Below, piece by piece: positions 43,464-52,384 of a DNA stretch of 64,000 nt. The first letter of the stretch is position 1. Each line of letters starts with the position of its first letter. The stretch comes from Bacillota bacterium. Lineage in GTDB: Bacteria > Bacillota > Clostridia > Lachnospirales > Lachnospiraceae. The DNA lies in NCBI GenBank assembly GCA_023415635.1, contig JAEZJV010000006.1:1-64000 (forward strand), in the 5' to 3' direction. The notes under the pieces were generated by a model that worked only from the letters and a program-made list of their open reading frames with translations, did no database searches and was not told the DNA's origin. The position numbers were made by a program, and so were the translations under genes.

Positions 43464-44186
43464 ATGCTTACACTAGATGGGAAGTGGATACCGGAGGGAC
43501 TGGATAAGAACGATCCTCGAAGAATTAAAACAAGCGATGAGCTATCAAAATTAATCGATGAAATTGGGTTTCTCCCCTTATTCAAGAATAGCGTCCCTGG
43601 ATTTTCTGTTGAAGAGAGGACAGGAAGTGACAGTTGGTGGAGCGGAAATCCGAAGGAGGATCCTTGGGCATGGCGCGAGGTAATAGCCGGTGAAGGACAT
43701 ATCGCTTATGGTAAGCTATTTGATCATCGTGCCGGATTTATCTCAAAGGAATGGTATCCGATTTTTGCTTCCTATCGAAGAGATGGTTATGACTTTGACA
43801 GCAGATATGAAGACGGATTGGCAAGCTATCGTGCAAAGAAGATTATGGAGGTTATGAATTTATGTGAGATCCTTCCTTCGAATGAGCTTAAAGTGGCAGC
43901 GGGATTCGGAAAAGGTGGAGTGAAGGGCTTTGAAAGTATTCTGACCCAGCTTCAGATGCAGACATATCTTACGGTGCGAAGCTTCCGGCGCAGGAGCAAT
44001 AAGAGGAACGAAGAATATGGCTGGCCGGTAGCGAATTATTGTATCAGTGAGAAGCTGTTTGGCGAGGAATATGTCCGATCAGCTTACCATTTAAGCCCCG
44101 AGGAAGCAAAACAGAGGATTCTTCTGAAAGTGAAGGAATATCTGCCGAAGGCTGATTTGTCAGAAACAGAGAAGATCATTAGATAA
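43464..44186 (+). CDS. AlkZ-related protein, function unproven
   Basis: The 240-residue soluble protein has the pattern GFLPLFKN..PGFSVEE, SWWSGNPKEDPWAWRE, GFISKEWYPIFASYRRDGYDFD and LQMQTYLTVRSF seen in a widespread Firmicutes family that databases label AlkZ-related. AlkZ itself is a DNA glycosylase with winged helices; whether these shorter relatives have that activity is not known. AAGGAGG precedes the ATG. It follows the aldo/keto reductase by 67 bases. Confidence 0.6.
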   Translation: MLTLDGKWIPEGLDKNDPRRIKTSDELSKLIDEIGFLPLFKNSVPGFSVEERTGSDSWWSGNPKEDPWAWREVIAGEGHIAYGKLFDHRAGFISKEWYPIFASYRRDGYDFDSRYEDGLASYRAKKIMEVMNLCEILPSNELKVAAGFGKGGVKGFESILTQLQMQTYLTVRSFRRRSNKRNEEYGWPVANYCISEKLFGEEYVRSAYHLSPEEAKQRILLKVKEYLPKADLSETEKIIR

Positions 44187-44256
44187 AGATCCAGTTTATT
44201 TAATATTTATAATTCTTAAGATTACCTTAAATTACATATTGGGAGCTGTTAAATGC

Positions 44257-44285
44257 TTGCGGTATATGCCGATAAACTATATAAT
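44257..44285 (+). promoter_or_regulatory. Promoter of the secreted protein gene
   Basis: TTGCGG (44257-44262), a 17-base spacer and TATAAT (44280-44285) lie 59 bases before the start codon at 44345. Confidence 0.65.
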
Positions 44286-44344
44286 TGATATAATACCTTG
44301 AGAGCATTGTTAACTGTAAGCAAATATGGAAGGGGTAATCGAGG

Positions 44345-45487
44345 ATGAATCAGGATTGTGATATGTTGAACAAAAGAAGGCTGAGGCAATTTTTGAGATA
44401 TACAGCTACTATGTTTGTATTAGTAGTTACTTTTGCGTTGATTAAAATGCCTGAGACGGCAAGGGCATCAGCTGTAAATTATTCGATTAACTATGAGACA
44501 CAGATATTAGATGCTTCTGTAAATTCGGCAAGAGTATATTTAAGCACAGATAATGAAAAGACTTGGGAAAGTCTTGAGGATTCCGGATACATTGTCGATA
44601 TTTCCTCTCTTTTAAAGCCTAAGGAATCTTATATTTACTTAAAAACCAGTAATAGTACTGCTTCAACGAGAGTAACCTTAATGGCGGAACCTATTAATGA
44701 TATGACAATCAATGTGACCGGCAGCGGTATTACCTATGCGACCAATTCAGGAGCAGTGATCGAATATCAGAAGGGAAAGAATGGTCCATGGATAACCTTA
44801 GGTGTCAACGGCACATTGAATACAAAACCGATGGAAATTAAGGGTGCAACGATTTATTTCAGGACAAAAGCCATACCCACTAGAAGAGCAGGTAAAATTG
44901 TTTCGGTCAAGATTTCTAAAAAACCTTCTGCACCTTCCGTAAAGTTTGACGGAGGAAAGCTAAGCATCACCGGTCTAAAGCCAGGGATGCAATACAGGAC
45001 TCCTACCAGCGGCTGGCTTCCCATCACGCTGGCTGACAGGGCGAATAGTGTCAGTATATATGTCTACAACGGTACAACCTCTATTACGAATGCAACTTAT
45101 GCGTCACCGTTTGCAGCTACAACCCTGGAGTTTCGTGTTCCACCTACGGATAAAAAACCTGCATCCTCCAGTAGGGTGGTAGCCGTACCGGCTCAACCAA
45201 GTTTTTCAGGTACGGTTAGTCTTACTAATTCAACACTAAAGGTTATCGGTACTACGGGCAAGACATATGAGTATACCGTATTGGAGCCAAATGCAACCCT
45301 AGACCTGAATAAGGCAAGATGGTCATCCCTGGCTCTTAATAAGGATATCATTCTTAAAAATGTCTCAGTAAACCAGATTCTCTTTGTCCGTATAAAAAGC
45401 TATACTGATAAAGCTACAAAGTTGATAGTCCCTGCATCCACCGTATACACTCAGACAATTACTGGCATAACATTAACTATGAAGTAA
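44345..45487 (+). CDS. Secreted beta-rich protein of unknown function
   Basis: The 380-residue product has a signal peptide (basic start, hydrophobic residues 19-34, cleavage near ARASA). The mature protein lacks Cys, is rich in Thr, Ser and Val and seems to consist of three or four beta-sandwich-like modules; phrases such as IEYQKGKNGPWITLG and LSTDNEKTWESLE recall repeats found in other secreted clostridial proteins with fibronectin-like domains. I recognise no enzyme motif or sortase signal. The ATG at 44345 follows ATCGAGG; a second ATG at 44363 is possible. Confidence 0.7.
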   Translation: MNQDCDMLNKRRLRQFLRYTATMFVLVVTFALIKMPETARASAVNYSINYETQILDASVNSARVYLSTDNEKTWESLEDSGYIVDISSLLKPKESYIYLKTSNSTASTRVTLMAEPINDMTINVTGSGITYATNSGAVIEYQKGKNGPWITLGVNGTLNTKPMEIKGATIYFRTKAIPTRRAGKIVSVKISKKPSAPSVKFDGGKLSITGLKPGMQYRTPTSGWLPITLADRANSVSIYVYNGTTSITNATYASPFAATTLEFRVPPTDKKPASSSRVVAVPAQPSFSGTVSLTNSTLKVIGTTGKTYEYTVLEPNATLDLNKARWSSLALNKDIILKNVSVNQILFVRIKSYTDKATKLIVPASTVYTQTITGITLTMK

Positions 45488-45512
45488 ATTATTGATAGGA
45501 ATATACCAATAG

Positions 45513-45562
45513 AATTGCCCGGCCATGTAGTGAAAATAACTTCACTACATAGCCGGGCAATT
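45513..45562. terminator. Bidirectional terminator between convergent genes
   Basis: Two 22-base arms (45513-45534 and 45541-45562) pair with one mismatch around a six-base loop. AATT and TTTATATT flank the GC-rich stem. It serves the secreted protein gene on the plus strand and the chemotaxis receptor gene on the minus strand. Confidence 0.85.
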
Positions 45563-45589
45563 TATATTATCTCATAGTATAATCAATCG

Positions 45590-46858
45590 TTAGATACGGA
45601 ATTTCTCAAGAGCTGTTGAAAGCCTTTCTGTCATTGTGTCAGTCTGCTTCATCATCGATTGCACCTTGAAGGCCTTCTCCGTGATATCAGTGGCTTTTTC
45701 CGTGATGTTTTGAGTTCCTATTGCACCCTCATTATTCGATGCAGTTACTTCATTGATTGCTCTTACCATACTTTGCATGGATGCTAATACCTCTTCAGCA
45801 GTAGCGCTGAAATCTGATACCATGTCATGAATTTCTTCGGCATCCTTGTAGTATTGTTCACCGGTAACAACCATATTCTGATAATCCTTATTTACAACCT
45901 CATCGATAAAGGAGAGGGCTCTTTCGGAGCTTTTCGTAAGGCTTTTTACGGAAGAAACTACTATCTGGATCACATGTTGGATCTCATTGACAGTTCTTGT
46001 AGAGTCATCTGCCAGCTTTCTTACTTCATCCGCTACGACAGCAAAGCCTCTTCCAGCTTCACCGGCTCTGGCGGCCTCAATTGCAGCATTTAATGCAAGG
46101 AGATTGGTCTGTGAGGTAATCTGAAGAATTGCTTCGGTTAAGGAATTGATGACATTAATCGCCTTTGATTGTTCAATTGATGCACGGATATCGTCTTCAA
46201 CGGATACCTTCAAGCTATTGGCAGTTTTTTGAGAATTGATGGCGTTTGATTTAAGCTTCTGGGCACGCTTACTGATTTCTCCGGCAAGCTCGGCACCGTT
46301 TTGAGCCTTTGAAGCTATCGTTTCGATTGCCGTCTCTATTTCGTTTGAGGTCGCATTCATTTCCTGTGTGGTAGCTGAGGTTTGTTCCATTCCGGCCGCA
46401 AGTTCCTCTGTGGTAGCGGATACTTCCTCAATATGTGAGGTTAATTCGGAAAGATTGGAAGAAGAGGATTTTATATTACGTTTTACTACCTTGGTTTCCT
46501 CTACAACATTAAGTAGAACAGCTTGAATCGAGTTACACATCACATCGATAGATTTTGCCAAGCTGCCAAGTTCATCTTCTCGCTTCGTCAGATAAATCGG
46601 GACCTTAACAGTAAGATCGGCATTTGCAAGATTGTCTGCGTGCTTGACAAGACTTTGAATCGGATCGCTGATGGTACGAACAGTTAAAAATACGATAACA
46701 CCGATCAAAATGATGAGTAAGATAGTTATTATTATCTCCTTAACCCCGAAGCGCAGCAGCAAAGAGTAAGGTATAAAACAGCAGATAATAAGAAGCATAA
46801 TACGAATTATTAGTTTTGCTCCCAGAGAGCGATGATAATTAGCGATAAAATTCTTCAT
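45590..46858 (-). CDS. Methyl-accepting chemotaxis protein without a large sensor domain
   Basis: The 422-residue protein starts with two membrane helices that follow each other almost directly (about residues 18-62), then a HAMP linker (TISDPIQSLVKHADNL) and a full signalling domain with the hairpin tip LNAAIEAARAGEAGRGFAVV, abbreviated here as EAARAGE...GFAVVADEVRKLA. The usual extracellular ligand-binding domain of 150 or more residues is missing, so it may sense membrane state, temperature or a partner. GGAGG before the ATG at 46858 sets the start. Confidence 0.88.
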   Translation of the reverse strand: MKNFIANYHRSLGAKLIIRIMLLIICCFIPYSLLLRFGVKEIIITILLIILIGVIVFLTVRTISDPIQSLVKHADNLANADLTVKVPIYLTKREDELGSLAKSIDVMCNSIQAVLLNVVEETKVVKRNIKSSSSNLSELTSHIEEVSATTEELAAGMEQTSATTQEMNATSNEIETAIETIASKAQNGAELAGEISKRAQKLKSNAINSQKTANSLKVSVEDDIRASIEQSKAINVINSLTEAILQITSQTNLLALNAAIEAARAGEAGRGFAVVADEVRKLADDSTRTVNEIQHVIQIVVSSVKSLTKSSERALSFIDEVVNKDYQNMVVTGEQYYKDAEEIHDMVSDFSATAEEVLASMQSMVRAINEVTASNNEGAIGTQNITEKATDITEKAFKVQSMMKQTDTMTERLSTALEKFRI

Positions 46859-47029
46859 TACTTTCCTCCTATAGGTACCTATATTCATTTATCATGCAAA
46901 TGTAACATAATGCATTAATACAATTTTCACATAGAGGGATCAAAAAGTCAACGCGGGTAGACATACTAATGGTGGTAAAAATGACGAAAATAATTATGCA
47001 AATTTTATAGAAAATATGGAAAAAATTTA

Positions 47030-47084
47030 TTGACAACGAAATGACAAGAGGATATCATAGAACTCAAAATACTATATGAGTTCT
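47030..47084 (+). promoter_or_regulatory. Promoter and palindromic operator of the ABC exporter operon
   Basis: TTGACA (47030-47035), a 17-base spacer and TATCAT (47053-47058) form the promoter. Directly after it, AGAACTCA (47059-47066) and TGAGTTCT (47077-47084) form a perfect 8-base inverted repeat with a 10-base centre over the transcription start. The TetR protein encoded at the end of the operon is the likely ligand (inference). Confidence 0.7.
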
Positions 47085-47113
47085 GATGGTACTGTCTGGA
47101 AGGGGAGAATTCT

Positions 47114-47830
47114 ATGTTGATTGAAGTAAAGGATACATCAATGTCATATAAAAGCCAACCGGTTATTAGGAATGTTAATCTTTCAATCTGTGAAAATGAA
47201 ATCTTTGGATTGATCGGTCCTTCCGGATCCGGTAAGACAACCTTAATTCGGCTGATTATAGGTGCGATAAATGCAGATCAAGGAACTATTCGGGTTATGG
47301 ACCACATTGTTCCGCACCTTAGTGTTCTGGATCATATCGGATATATGCCACAGAATGATGCTTTGTACAATGATTTATCAGGATATGATAATCTGATGTT
47401 TTTCGGCGGTATGTATCATATGGGTAGAGCTAAGCTGGCACAGAGAGCTTTGGAGGTACTCGATCTGGTAGAATTGGAGACTGACAGCAAGAAACGTGTC
47501 GTTAATTATTCAGGAGGTATGAAAAAGCGTTTATCACTTGCGGTTGCGCTACTGCACAATCCCAAGCTTCTAATACTGGATGAACCGACAGTTGGCATCG
47601 ATCCACTACTTCGGAAGAAGATCTGGGAGGAATTCACCAGACAGAAGCAGCAGGGAAAGACAATTATTGTTACGACCCATGTTATGGATGAAGCTGTCAG
47701 ATGTGACCGTCTTGGGCTGATAAATCACGGAACAGTATTTGACTGCGATACTGTGGATGCGTTACTGGGCAGGACAAAGAATAACTCGTTGGAAGAGCTT
47801 TTTTTACTGGAGGGAGGTACAGAGGTATGA
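47114..47830 (+). CDS. ABC transporter ATP-binding protein
   Basis: The 238-residue ATPase has Walker A GPSGSGKTT (about residue 36), the Q-loop YMPQND, signature YSGGMKKRLSLA and Walker B LLILDEPTVGIDP, with the His switch in TTHVMDEA. It pairs with the ABC-2 type permease whose start codon overlaps its stop by four bases. Drug or lipid export is the usual role of this pairing with an adjacent TetR regulator. Confidence 0.93.
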   Translation: MLIEVKDTSMSYKSQPVIRNVNLSICENEIFGLIGPSGSGKTTLIRLIIGAINADQGTIRVMDHIVPHLSVLDHIGYMPQNDALYNDLSGYDNLMFFGGMYHMGRAKLAQRALEVLDLVELETDSKKRVVNYSGGMKKRLSLAVALLHNPKLLILDEPTVGIDPLLRKKIWEEFTRQKQQGKTIIVTTHVMDEAVRCDRLGLINHGTVFDCDTVDALLGRTKNNSLEELFLLEGGTEV

Positions 47831-48843
47831 AGACGATGAATATTGTTTCACGTATCATACGTCAGACAGTAAATGACAAAAGATCTATGGGATTAATTCT
47901 TTTGGTACCGATTTTTATCTTTACATTGCTGTTTTTTCTTCTCGGAGATTCGGATTATCAAGCCGATATTGCTGTAAACGGATTAACTGATCAGCTGGTC
48001 CAAGCTATTGAGAAGCAGGAGGTCACGGTTACGTCGATGACTACGGAGGAAGCAAAAGCTCAGCTGGAGAAGCATGAAAAGGATGCGCTTCTCTATATGG
48101 ATGATATGGAAATTGTACTGCTTCTGGCAAGTAAGGATGCTGTAAAAAGCAGTATCATTCAAAAAACTGTCACCAATGCGGTGAAGACATTAAATCCTAA
48201 GGGGGCTATACGGGTTGAGTTGATGTATGGAGACAGTGATGCCAGTATGTTTAACAGCCTTGGTTATGTACTTATGGGTGTGATATCCTTCTTCTTGATC
48301 TTCATCCTTGCTGGTATTTCTTTTGTAAGGGAACGTACGAATCAGACAATGGAAAGGCTTATGGTGACCCCGGTGAAAAGATGGCAGGTAATACTCGGGT
48401 ATACGCTGGGGTTTGGGATATTCGCTGTCCTGCAGAGTACAATCCTGCTGTGTTATCTGAAGTGGTTTCTAAAGATGTCAATCACGGGCTCCATCATATC
48501 GGCCGGAGTCATTATGATATTGATGTCCGTGTCAGCGGTATGTATAGGCGCTTTCTGCTCTATCTTTGCTAATAATGAGTTTCAGATTATGCAATTTATA
48601 CCTGTAATAATCATCCCGCAGATATTCTTCTCCGGGCTGATATCCTTAGATACCTTGCCATATCATCTTGGAGAGCTTGCAAGGATTATGCCGGTATATT
48701 ATGCCTGCGATGCCCTCTATGCTATAACGATTAAGGGAGACGGACTTCCGGAGGTTGGTTCGGATTTACTTGCCCTGATCATTTTTATATTGATTTTCTT
48801 TATTATCAACATCTTTGCGCTGAAGAAGTACCGACGGATATAG
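47827..48843 (+). CDS. ABC-2 type transporter permease
   Basis: The 338-residue permease has one N-terminal membrane helix (about 18-38), an external domain (about 40-135), and five C-terminal helices with the ABC-2 hallmark FFSGLISLDTLP...RIMPVYYACDALY. The ATG overlaps the stop of the ATPase gene. The substrate is not predictable from sequence. Confidence 0.9.
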   Translation: MKTMNIVSRIIRQTVNDKRSMGLILLVPIFIFTLLFFLLGDSDYQADIAVNGLTDQLVQAIEKQEVTVTSMTTEEAKAQLEKHEKDALLYMDDMEIVLLLASKDAVKSSIIQKTVTNAVKTLNPKGAIRVELMYGDSDASMFNSLGYVLMGVISFFLIFILAGISFVRERTNQTMERLMVTPVKRWQVILGYTLGFGIFAVLQSTILLCYLKWFLKMSITGSIISAGVIMILMSVSAVCIGAFCSIFANNEFQIMQFIPVIIIPQIFFSGLISLDTLPYHLGELARIMPVYYACDALYAITIKGDGLPEVGSDLLALIIFILIFFIINIFALKKYRRI

Positions 48844-48902
48844 GAAGTGTGAAGAGGAAGAGAGACTGTTTTGCTGCCGTATGGTTATAAAATGGAGGAA
48901 AT

Positions 48903-49508
48903 ATGATTTCAGAAGAAAAAAGAAACAGGATTATGGATTTTGCATTCAGAAAGTTCACATCGAGCGGAATTGCTCAGATTACGATGGACGATATCGCCAG
49001 AGGAGTCGGTATGGGGAAAGGGACACTTTATCAGTATTTTCCTTCGAAGGAAAGACTGATCCTGCAAACGATGGAGTTCATTGCCTTTCGAATGGAGAGA
49101 AAGCTGAGTCGTATTCTGGAGGACAACAGTCTGTCACCGGTAGAAAAGCTGAGCCTCTTTCTTAAGGTGGTAGCGGATAAGATTGCTGCTATCAATCCAT
49201 TAATGCTTGATTATCTGGAACGGAGTATGCCGGATGCTTATGAAAAAATAGAGGAAATCCGTCGGCATATCATAGAGGACAACCTGGGACGATTATTAAC
49301 GGACGGTAAGCGAAACGGATTATTTGATCCTGCGGTGGATGACAGATTGGTAGTTCAGATGATGATTGGTTCTGTGAACCATATTCTTCATACTCATTCC
49401 TACCAGAATGATATGACTCTGGATAAGCTTTTCCATTCTATTATATCCTTACTTTTAAAGGGATGTTTAACAGAGGAAGGGCGAAGATTGGCGAAGGACA
49501 GCTTATGA
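48903..49508 (+). CDS. TetR/AcrR family transcriptional regulator
   Basis: The 201-residue protein has a typical TetR N-terminal helix-turn-helix (ITMDDIARGVGMGKGTLYQYFPSKE, residues 20-45 region) and a helical ligand-binding domain. TGGAGG precedes the ATG. It follows the permease gene by 59 bases in the same direction and probably controls the operon through the palindrome at 47059-47084. Confidence 0.92.
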   Translation: MISEEKRNRIMDFAFRKFTSSGIAQITMDDIARGVGMGKGTLYQYFPSKERLILQTMEFIAFRMERKLSRILEDNSLSPVEKLSLFLKVVADKIAAINPLMLDYLERSMPDAYEKIEEIRRHIIEDNLGRLLTDGKRNGLFDPAVDDRLVVQMMIGSVNHILHTHSYQNDMTLDKLFHSIISLLLKGCLTEEGRRLAKDSL

Positions 49509-49533
49509 AAGGTAGCAAAGTCTTGACTAAAAT

Positions 49534-49576
49534 ACCCGCTTTACCGGGTGAATACTCCGGTAAAGCGGGTTCTTAC
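49534..49576 (+). terminator. Terminator of the ABC exporter operon
   Basis: ACCCGCTTTACCGG (49534-49547) and CCGGTAAAGCGGGT (49557-49570) form a perfect 14-bp stem with a nine-base loop, followed by TCTT. The T tract is short, but the stem is very strong, and it also lies after the convergent lipoprotein gene. Confidence 0.8.
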
Positions 49577-49598
49577 ATAGAACAATTGTAAGGCACAA

Positions 49599-50564
49599 TT
49601 ATTCCTTGGGCTGCTTCTTATTTACAAAATGAAGGCGCTTTACACCGATAACATAGTCTTCTCCTTGGAAGTGGCAGGTGTGTCCAACATAATAATCCTC
49701 AAGTTCAATACTCTCAAGATTATAGACATATCTCCTTACATTATCTGTTTTGTTGTTATTGCGTTCTTCAACAAGGATATAATAAGTGTTCGGATCTACG
49801 ACATACTCTTCGGGACTGTCCGGATAATATTCTGTTGTTTTAATCAGCTTATCCTTGCTATCCATTTCCTTGATTATCATCTGGGAGGCTTCATCCATTA
49901 TGGCAATATTAACCTTGAAGGAGGTGCTTTCCTTCTTCTTGCGGGAGCTGCTGCCAGAGGAGGTGGTTTCATTAGCAAGGGTCTGTGATATAACCATGCC
50001 TGAGGAATTGCTGGTAGAATAACCCATGCTTTGACCCAAAACAGTATAGATACTTCCGTCTCCTCTCTGATATACAGGGTTCATATGAATAATTTTATCT
50101 GATTTTCTGCTGATATTAAGAGTCCCCTCATAGCTGATATCCTTACCGTCTTCGTTCTCATTTAAGGCGCATTTTACATCATAAAAACCAGGGTCACTTA
50201 TATTAGTAAGATGGCTATTTCCATTATCGTCAATTATTTTTCCTTCACCCATATAGTATCCTGTATATTCTCCAAAGCTTACTTGTCCGTCCTCAGACAT
50301 AGTACCCTCGGTTTCCATGGAGGCAGGCTTCATGGTCTGCATTTCTAATTTACCCTGACTGTTGATTTTAAATTGTGCATTGTCAAGCTGCTCCTCCTGT
50401 AGTTTTAAGGTATCCAGCCCGATCGTGACGAAGATGCCGCAAAGCCTTTCTGATTTGTGGGCGGTCACTTCGTCGTATACTGCCAGCTGGCAGCCAGAAA
50501 GGCAGCAGACTGACAGAAGTAATAAGATAAACAGTGTAATAGCTATTCTATATCTATTCTTCAT
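49599..50564 (-). CDS. Lipoprotein of unknown function
   Basis: The 321-residue product has a lipobox CLSGC (Cys about residue 24) and is thus attached to the outer face of the membrane. The remainder is hydrophilic with a Ser-rich, Lys-rich stretch (SSGSSSRKKKES) near residue 195. I recognise no domain. GAGGAGG lies directly before the ATG at 50570, so the ATG at 50564 has the better spacing. The gene overlaps the end of the XRE regulator gene by 11 bases and so belongs to its operon. Confidence 0.65.
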   Translation of the reverse strand: MKNRYRIAITLFILLLLSVCCLSGCQLAVYDEVTAHKSERLCGIFVTIGLDTLKLQEEQLDNAQFKINSQGKLEMQTMKPASMETEGTMSEDGQVSFGEYTGYYMGEGKIIDDNGNSHLTNISDPGFYDVKCALNENEDGKDISYEGTLNISRKSDKIIHMNPVYQRGDGSIYTVLGQSMGYSTSNSSGMVISQTLANETTSSGSSSRKKKESTSFKVNIAIMDEASQMIIKEMDSKDKLIKTTEYYPDSPEEYVVDPNTYYILVEERNNNKTDNVRRYVYNLESIELEDYYVGHTCHFQGEDYVIGVKRLHFVNKKQPKE

Positions 50565-50784
50565 CTTCATCCTCCTCTAGGTTCCCGTCACAGGACAGGA
50601 TATCTCCGACATCACATTTGAGATAGTGGCATATCTTATTCAGGGTCGAGAATCGAACACCCTTTGCTTTGCCGCTTCGGAGTACAGACAGGTTGGCCTC
50701 TGTAATATCGACTAACTTGCATAGCTCCTTTGAGGTCATATGGCGTTCCTTTAATTTCTCTTCCAGATGTATTAGTATTGCCAT
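50554..50784 (-). CDS. YozG-like XRE family transcriptional regulator
   Basis: The 76-residue protein is a single helix-turn-helix of the short Cro/CI type (MTSKELCKLVDITEANLSVLR, then FSTLNKICHYLKCDVGDIL) with an acidic tail (EEDEDEE). This regulator type is commonly encoded next to DUF2975 membrane proteins, as here. ATG 50784 follows GGGGTGA. It probably binds the operator-like repeat at 51844-51869. Confidence 0.88.
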   Translation of the reverse strand: MAILIHLEEKLKERHMTSKELCKLVDITEANLSVLRSGKAKGVRFSTLNKICHYLKCDVGDILSCDGNLEEDEDEE

Positions 50785-50795
50785 ACGAATCACCC

Positions 50796-51815
50796 CTATA
50801 TAATCATTTCATTATCTTCCTGCAGCTCTTTGGTTTCCTTAAAATAGCCGGACAATATCATGGCACCGAAGGCAATAATTAACGGAGACAGGGTGATATT
50901 GAGACTAAAGGCTGTATCACTCAACCGGCTGGATAGAAGGAACTGGATTACATTTAAAGCCAAGTTGCAAAAGACAGTGACATAGACAGCCTTCTTACCG
51001 GCATTGCTTAATTGGGAGGCAGCTCTATATTCTTCCTCTTCCATATGGTGCGTAATCATCTCCTGTATCAGCTGGATTCCTTCGACCAGGATATAGATTG
51101 CGAAAACCACCGGCAGGCACCTAAGTAGATAATTAAAAATTATGATAAACTGATTGAGGGAGGCACTTTCCTGGGTTGGCAGGATGGATGAGAACAGGGA
51201 AATGCTTCCGGCTTTGACAGAATGCTTATCCAGAGCAGCAAACAACTCAAAGGTTGAAAGGTAACCAATCAGGAAGGTATACAGAATGGAGAGAAGCCGA
51301 AGAATAAGCTGTAATTTCTTTCCCAGATATTGCTGCCGGTTTCCTTTTTCAGTAGCGGTCAGCGTCTCCAGCATGCGAATCATGAAATAAGTCAGCCACA
51401 GAGAATAGAAGATGATGACAAAAGCAAATTTGACTATCCCAATAACAGATTGGTCGGTCAGCATCTGAGGGGCCCATTTTAACATGAGTCCCGAATTGAT
51501 GAAATGATAAAGCATATAGAAAGTAAAGACACTGATTATAGGCAGCAGAAGATCTACCTTCCTAAGTCCTGTCCTTATCCTCCGAACGAGCAGATACAGA
51601 ATCGGAGAGAGTGAAAGCATTACAAAGCAAAACAGAGCAAGCATATTCCCGAGGGATGAGGAAAGTGATAACCAGCGAAGACCCCTTCCAATCCATTCGA
51701 AGGGTTTATATAAGAGTTCCAGGGGATTACTGAGTATAGCAAAATTGTACATGAGATAAGCTAAACCGATGGAAATGATCCCTTCTAACAGCAGTAACCG
51801 TCCCATTTTTTTCAT
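50796..51815 (-). CDS. DUF2975-type multi-spanning membrane protein
   Basis: The 339-residue protein has about eight membrane helices and an intracellular loop between the two halves. Its partnership with a YozG-type regulator 11 bases downstream points to DUF2975, though it is about twice the common length of that family and may contain two copies. Function is unknown. GGAGG before the ATG at 51815 sets the start. It is the first gene of the membrane protein-XRE-lipoprotein operon. Confidence 0.7.
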   Translation of the reverse strand: MKKMGRLLLLEGIISIGLAYLMYNFAILSNPLELLYKPFEWIGRGLRWLSLSSSLGNMLALFCFVMLSLSPILYLLVRRIRTGLRKVDLLLPIISVFTFYMLYHFINSGLMLKWAPQMLTDQSVIGIVKFAFVIIFYSLWLTYFMIRMLETLTATEKGNRQQYLGKKLQLILRLLSILYTFLIGYLSTFELFAALDKHSVKAGSISLFSSILPTQESASLNQFIIIFNYLLRCLPVVFAIYILVEGIQLIQEMITHHMEEEEYRAASQLSNAGKKAVYVTVFCNLALNVIQFLLSSRLSDTAFSLNITLSPLIIAFGAMILSGYFKETKELQEDNEMII

Positions 51816-51843
51816 ATAAATATCCTCCATAATTATTGTTATA

Positions 51844-51877
51844 CGATAATTATATGATTAAAATTATCGTTTGTCAA
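51844..51877 (-). promoter_or_regulatory. Promoter with overlapping inverted-repeat operator
   Basis: On the minus strand TTGACA (plus 51872-51877) and TATAAT (plus 51849-51854), both perfect, are 17 bases apart. The inverted repeat CGATAATT (51844-51851) / AATTATCG (51862-51869) covers the -10 and much of the spacer, so a bound repressor would block polymerase. The XRE protein of the same operon is the obvious candidate. Confidence 0.75.
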
Positions 51878-51922
51878 TAATTATACAAAATATGTAGATG
51901 GTTTCTGTTAGGTTTAGATAAC

Positions 51923-52192
51923 TTAATCTATTTTATTAAGAGATAGCTTTCTGTGTGGGTTAATCAGCTTACATATTTTATGGCAGATGGGTATGAGTAG
52001 CACTCCAAAGATCAATGCAATAGCAATAGGTGTATACGGAATGATATATTACGGATAGCTTTCCATTGGAACAGCACCGCTACTCTGCATTTCCTTTATA
52101 ACCAAAATTCCCATATAGATTGGATAAGATGATGCTATGGTTACACCGGTTAATGACAGCAGATAAAACCGTAAATATCGTTAGATATTCAT
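51923..52192 (-). pseudogene. Decayed membrane protein gene with two in-frame stops
   Basis: Reading from an ATG at 52192 behind GGGAGG, a 90-codon frame is broken by TAA at codon 4 (52181-52183) and again at 52049-52051. If both stops are read through, the peptide is coherent: RYLRFYLLSLTGVTIAS, then YPIYMGILVIKEM, then YIIPYTPIAIALIFGVLLIP, giving two membrane segments. I do not recognise the parent family. Confidence 0.6.
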
Positions 52193-52238
52193 TTCATATA
52201 CCTCCCATCAATTAAATACTCTGATATATCGTGCAGTG

Positions 52239-52289
52239 TTATATGATTTCCATAACCTTTGCTTCGCTGTCGAATAATCTCTTTTTCAT
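52239..52289 (-). pseudogene. Remnant of a BlaI/MecI-type repressor gene
   Basis: Behind TGGAGG, a 16-codon frame reads MKKRLFDSEAKVMEII and stops. FDSE-KVME is the typical start of BlaI/MecI/CopY penicillinase repressors, whose genes continue for over 110 codons, so this looks like the 5' stub of a deleted gene. It lies just upstream of the decayed membrane protein gene on the same strand. Confidence 0.5.
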
Positions 52290-52384
52290 ACTGTACCTCC
52301 ATACTATTGCTATGGTCTAAGCTATTACGGTAGTCTGTGCTTGTCTATACATCTGGTAAAATAAGTGAGGGAGGAAGGTGGTGC

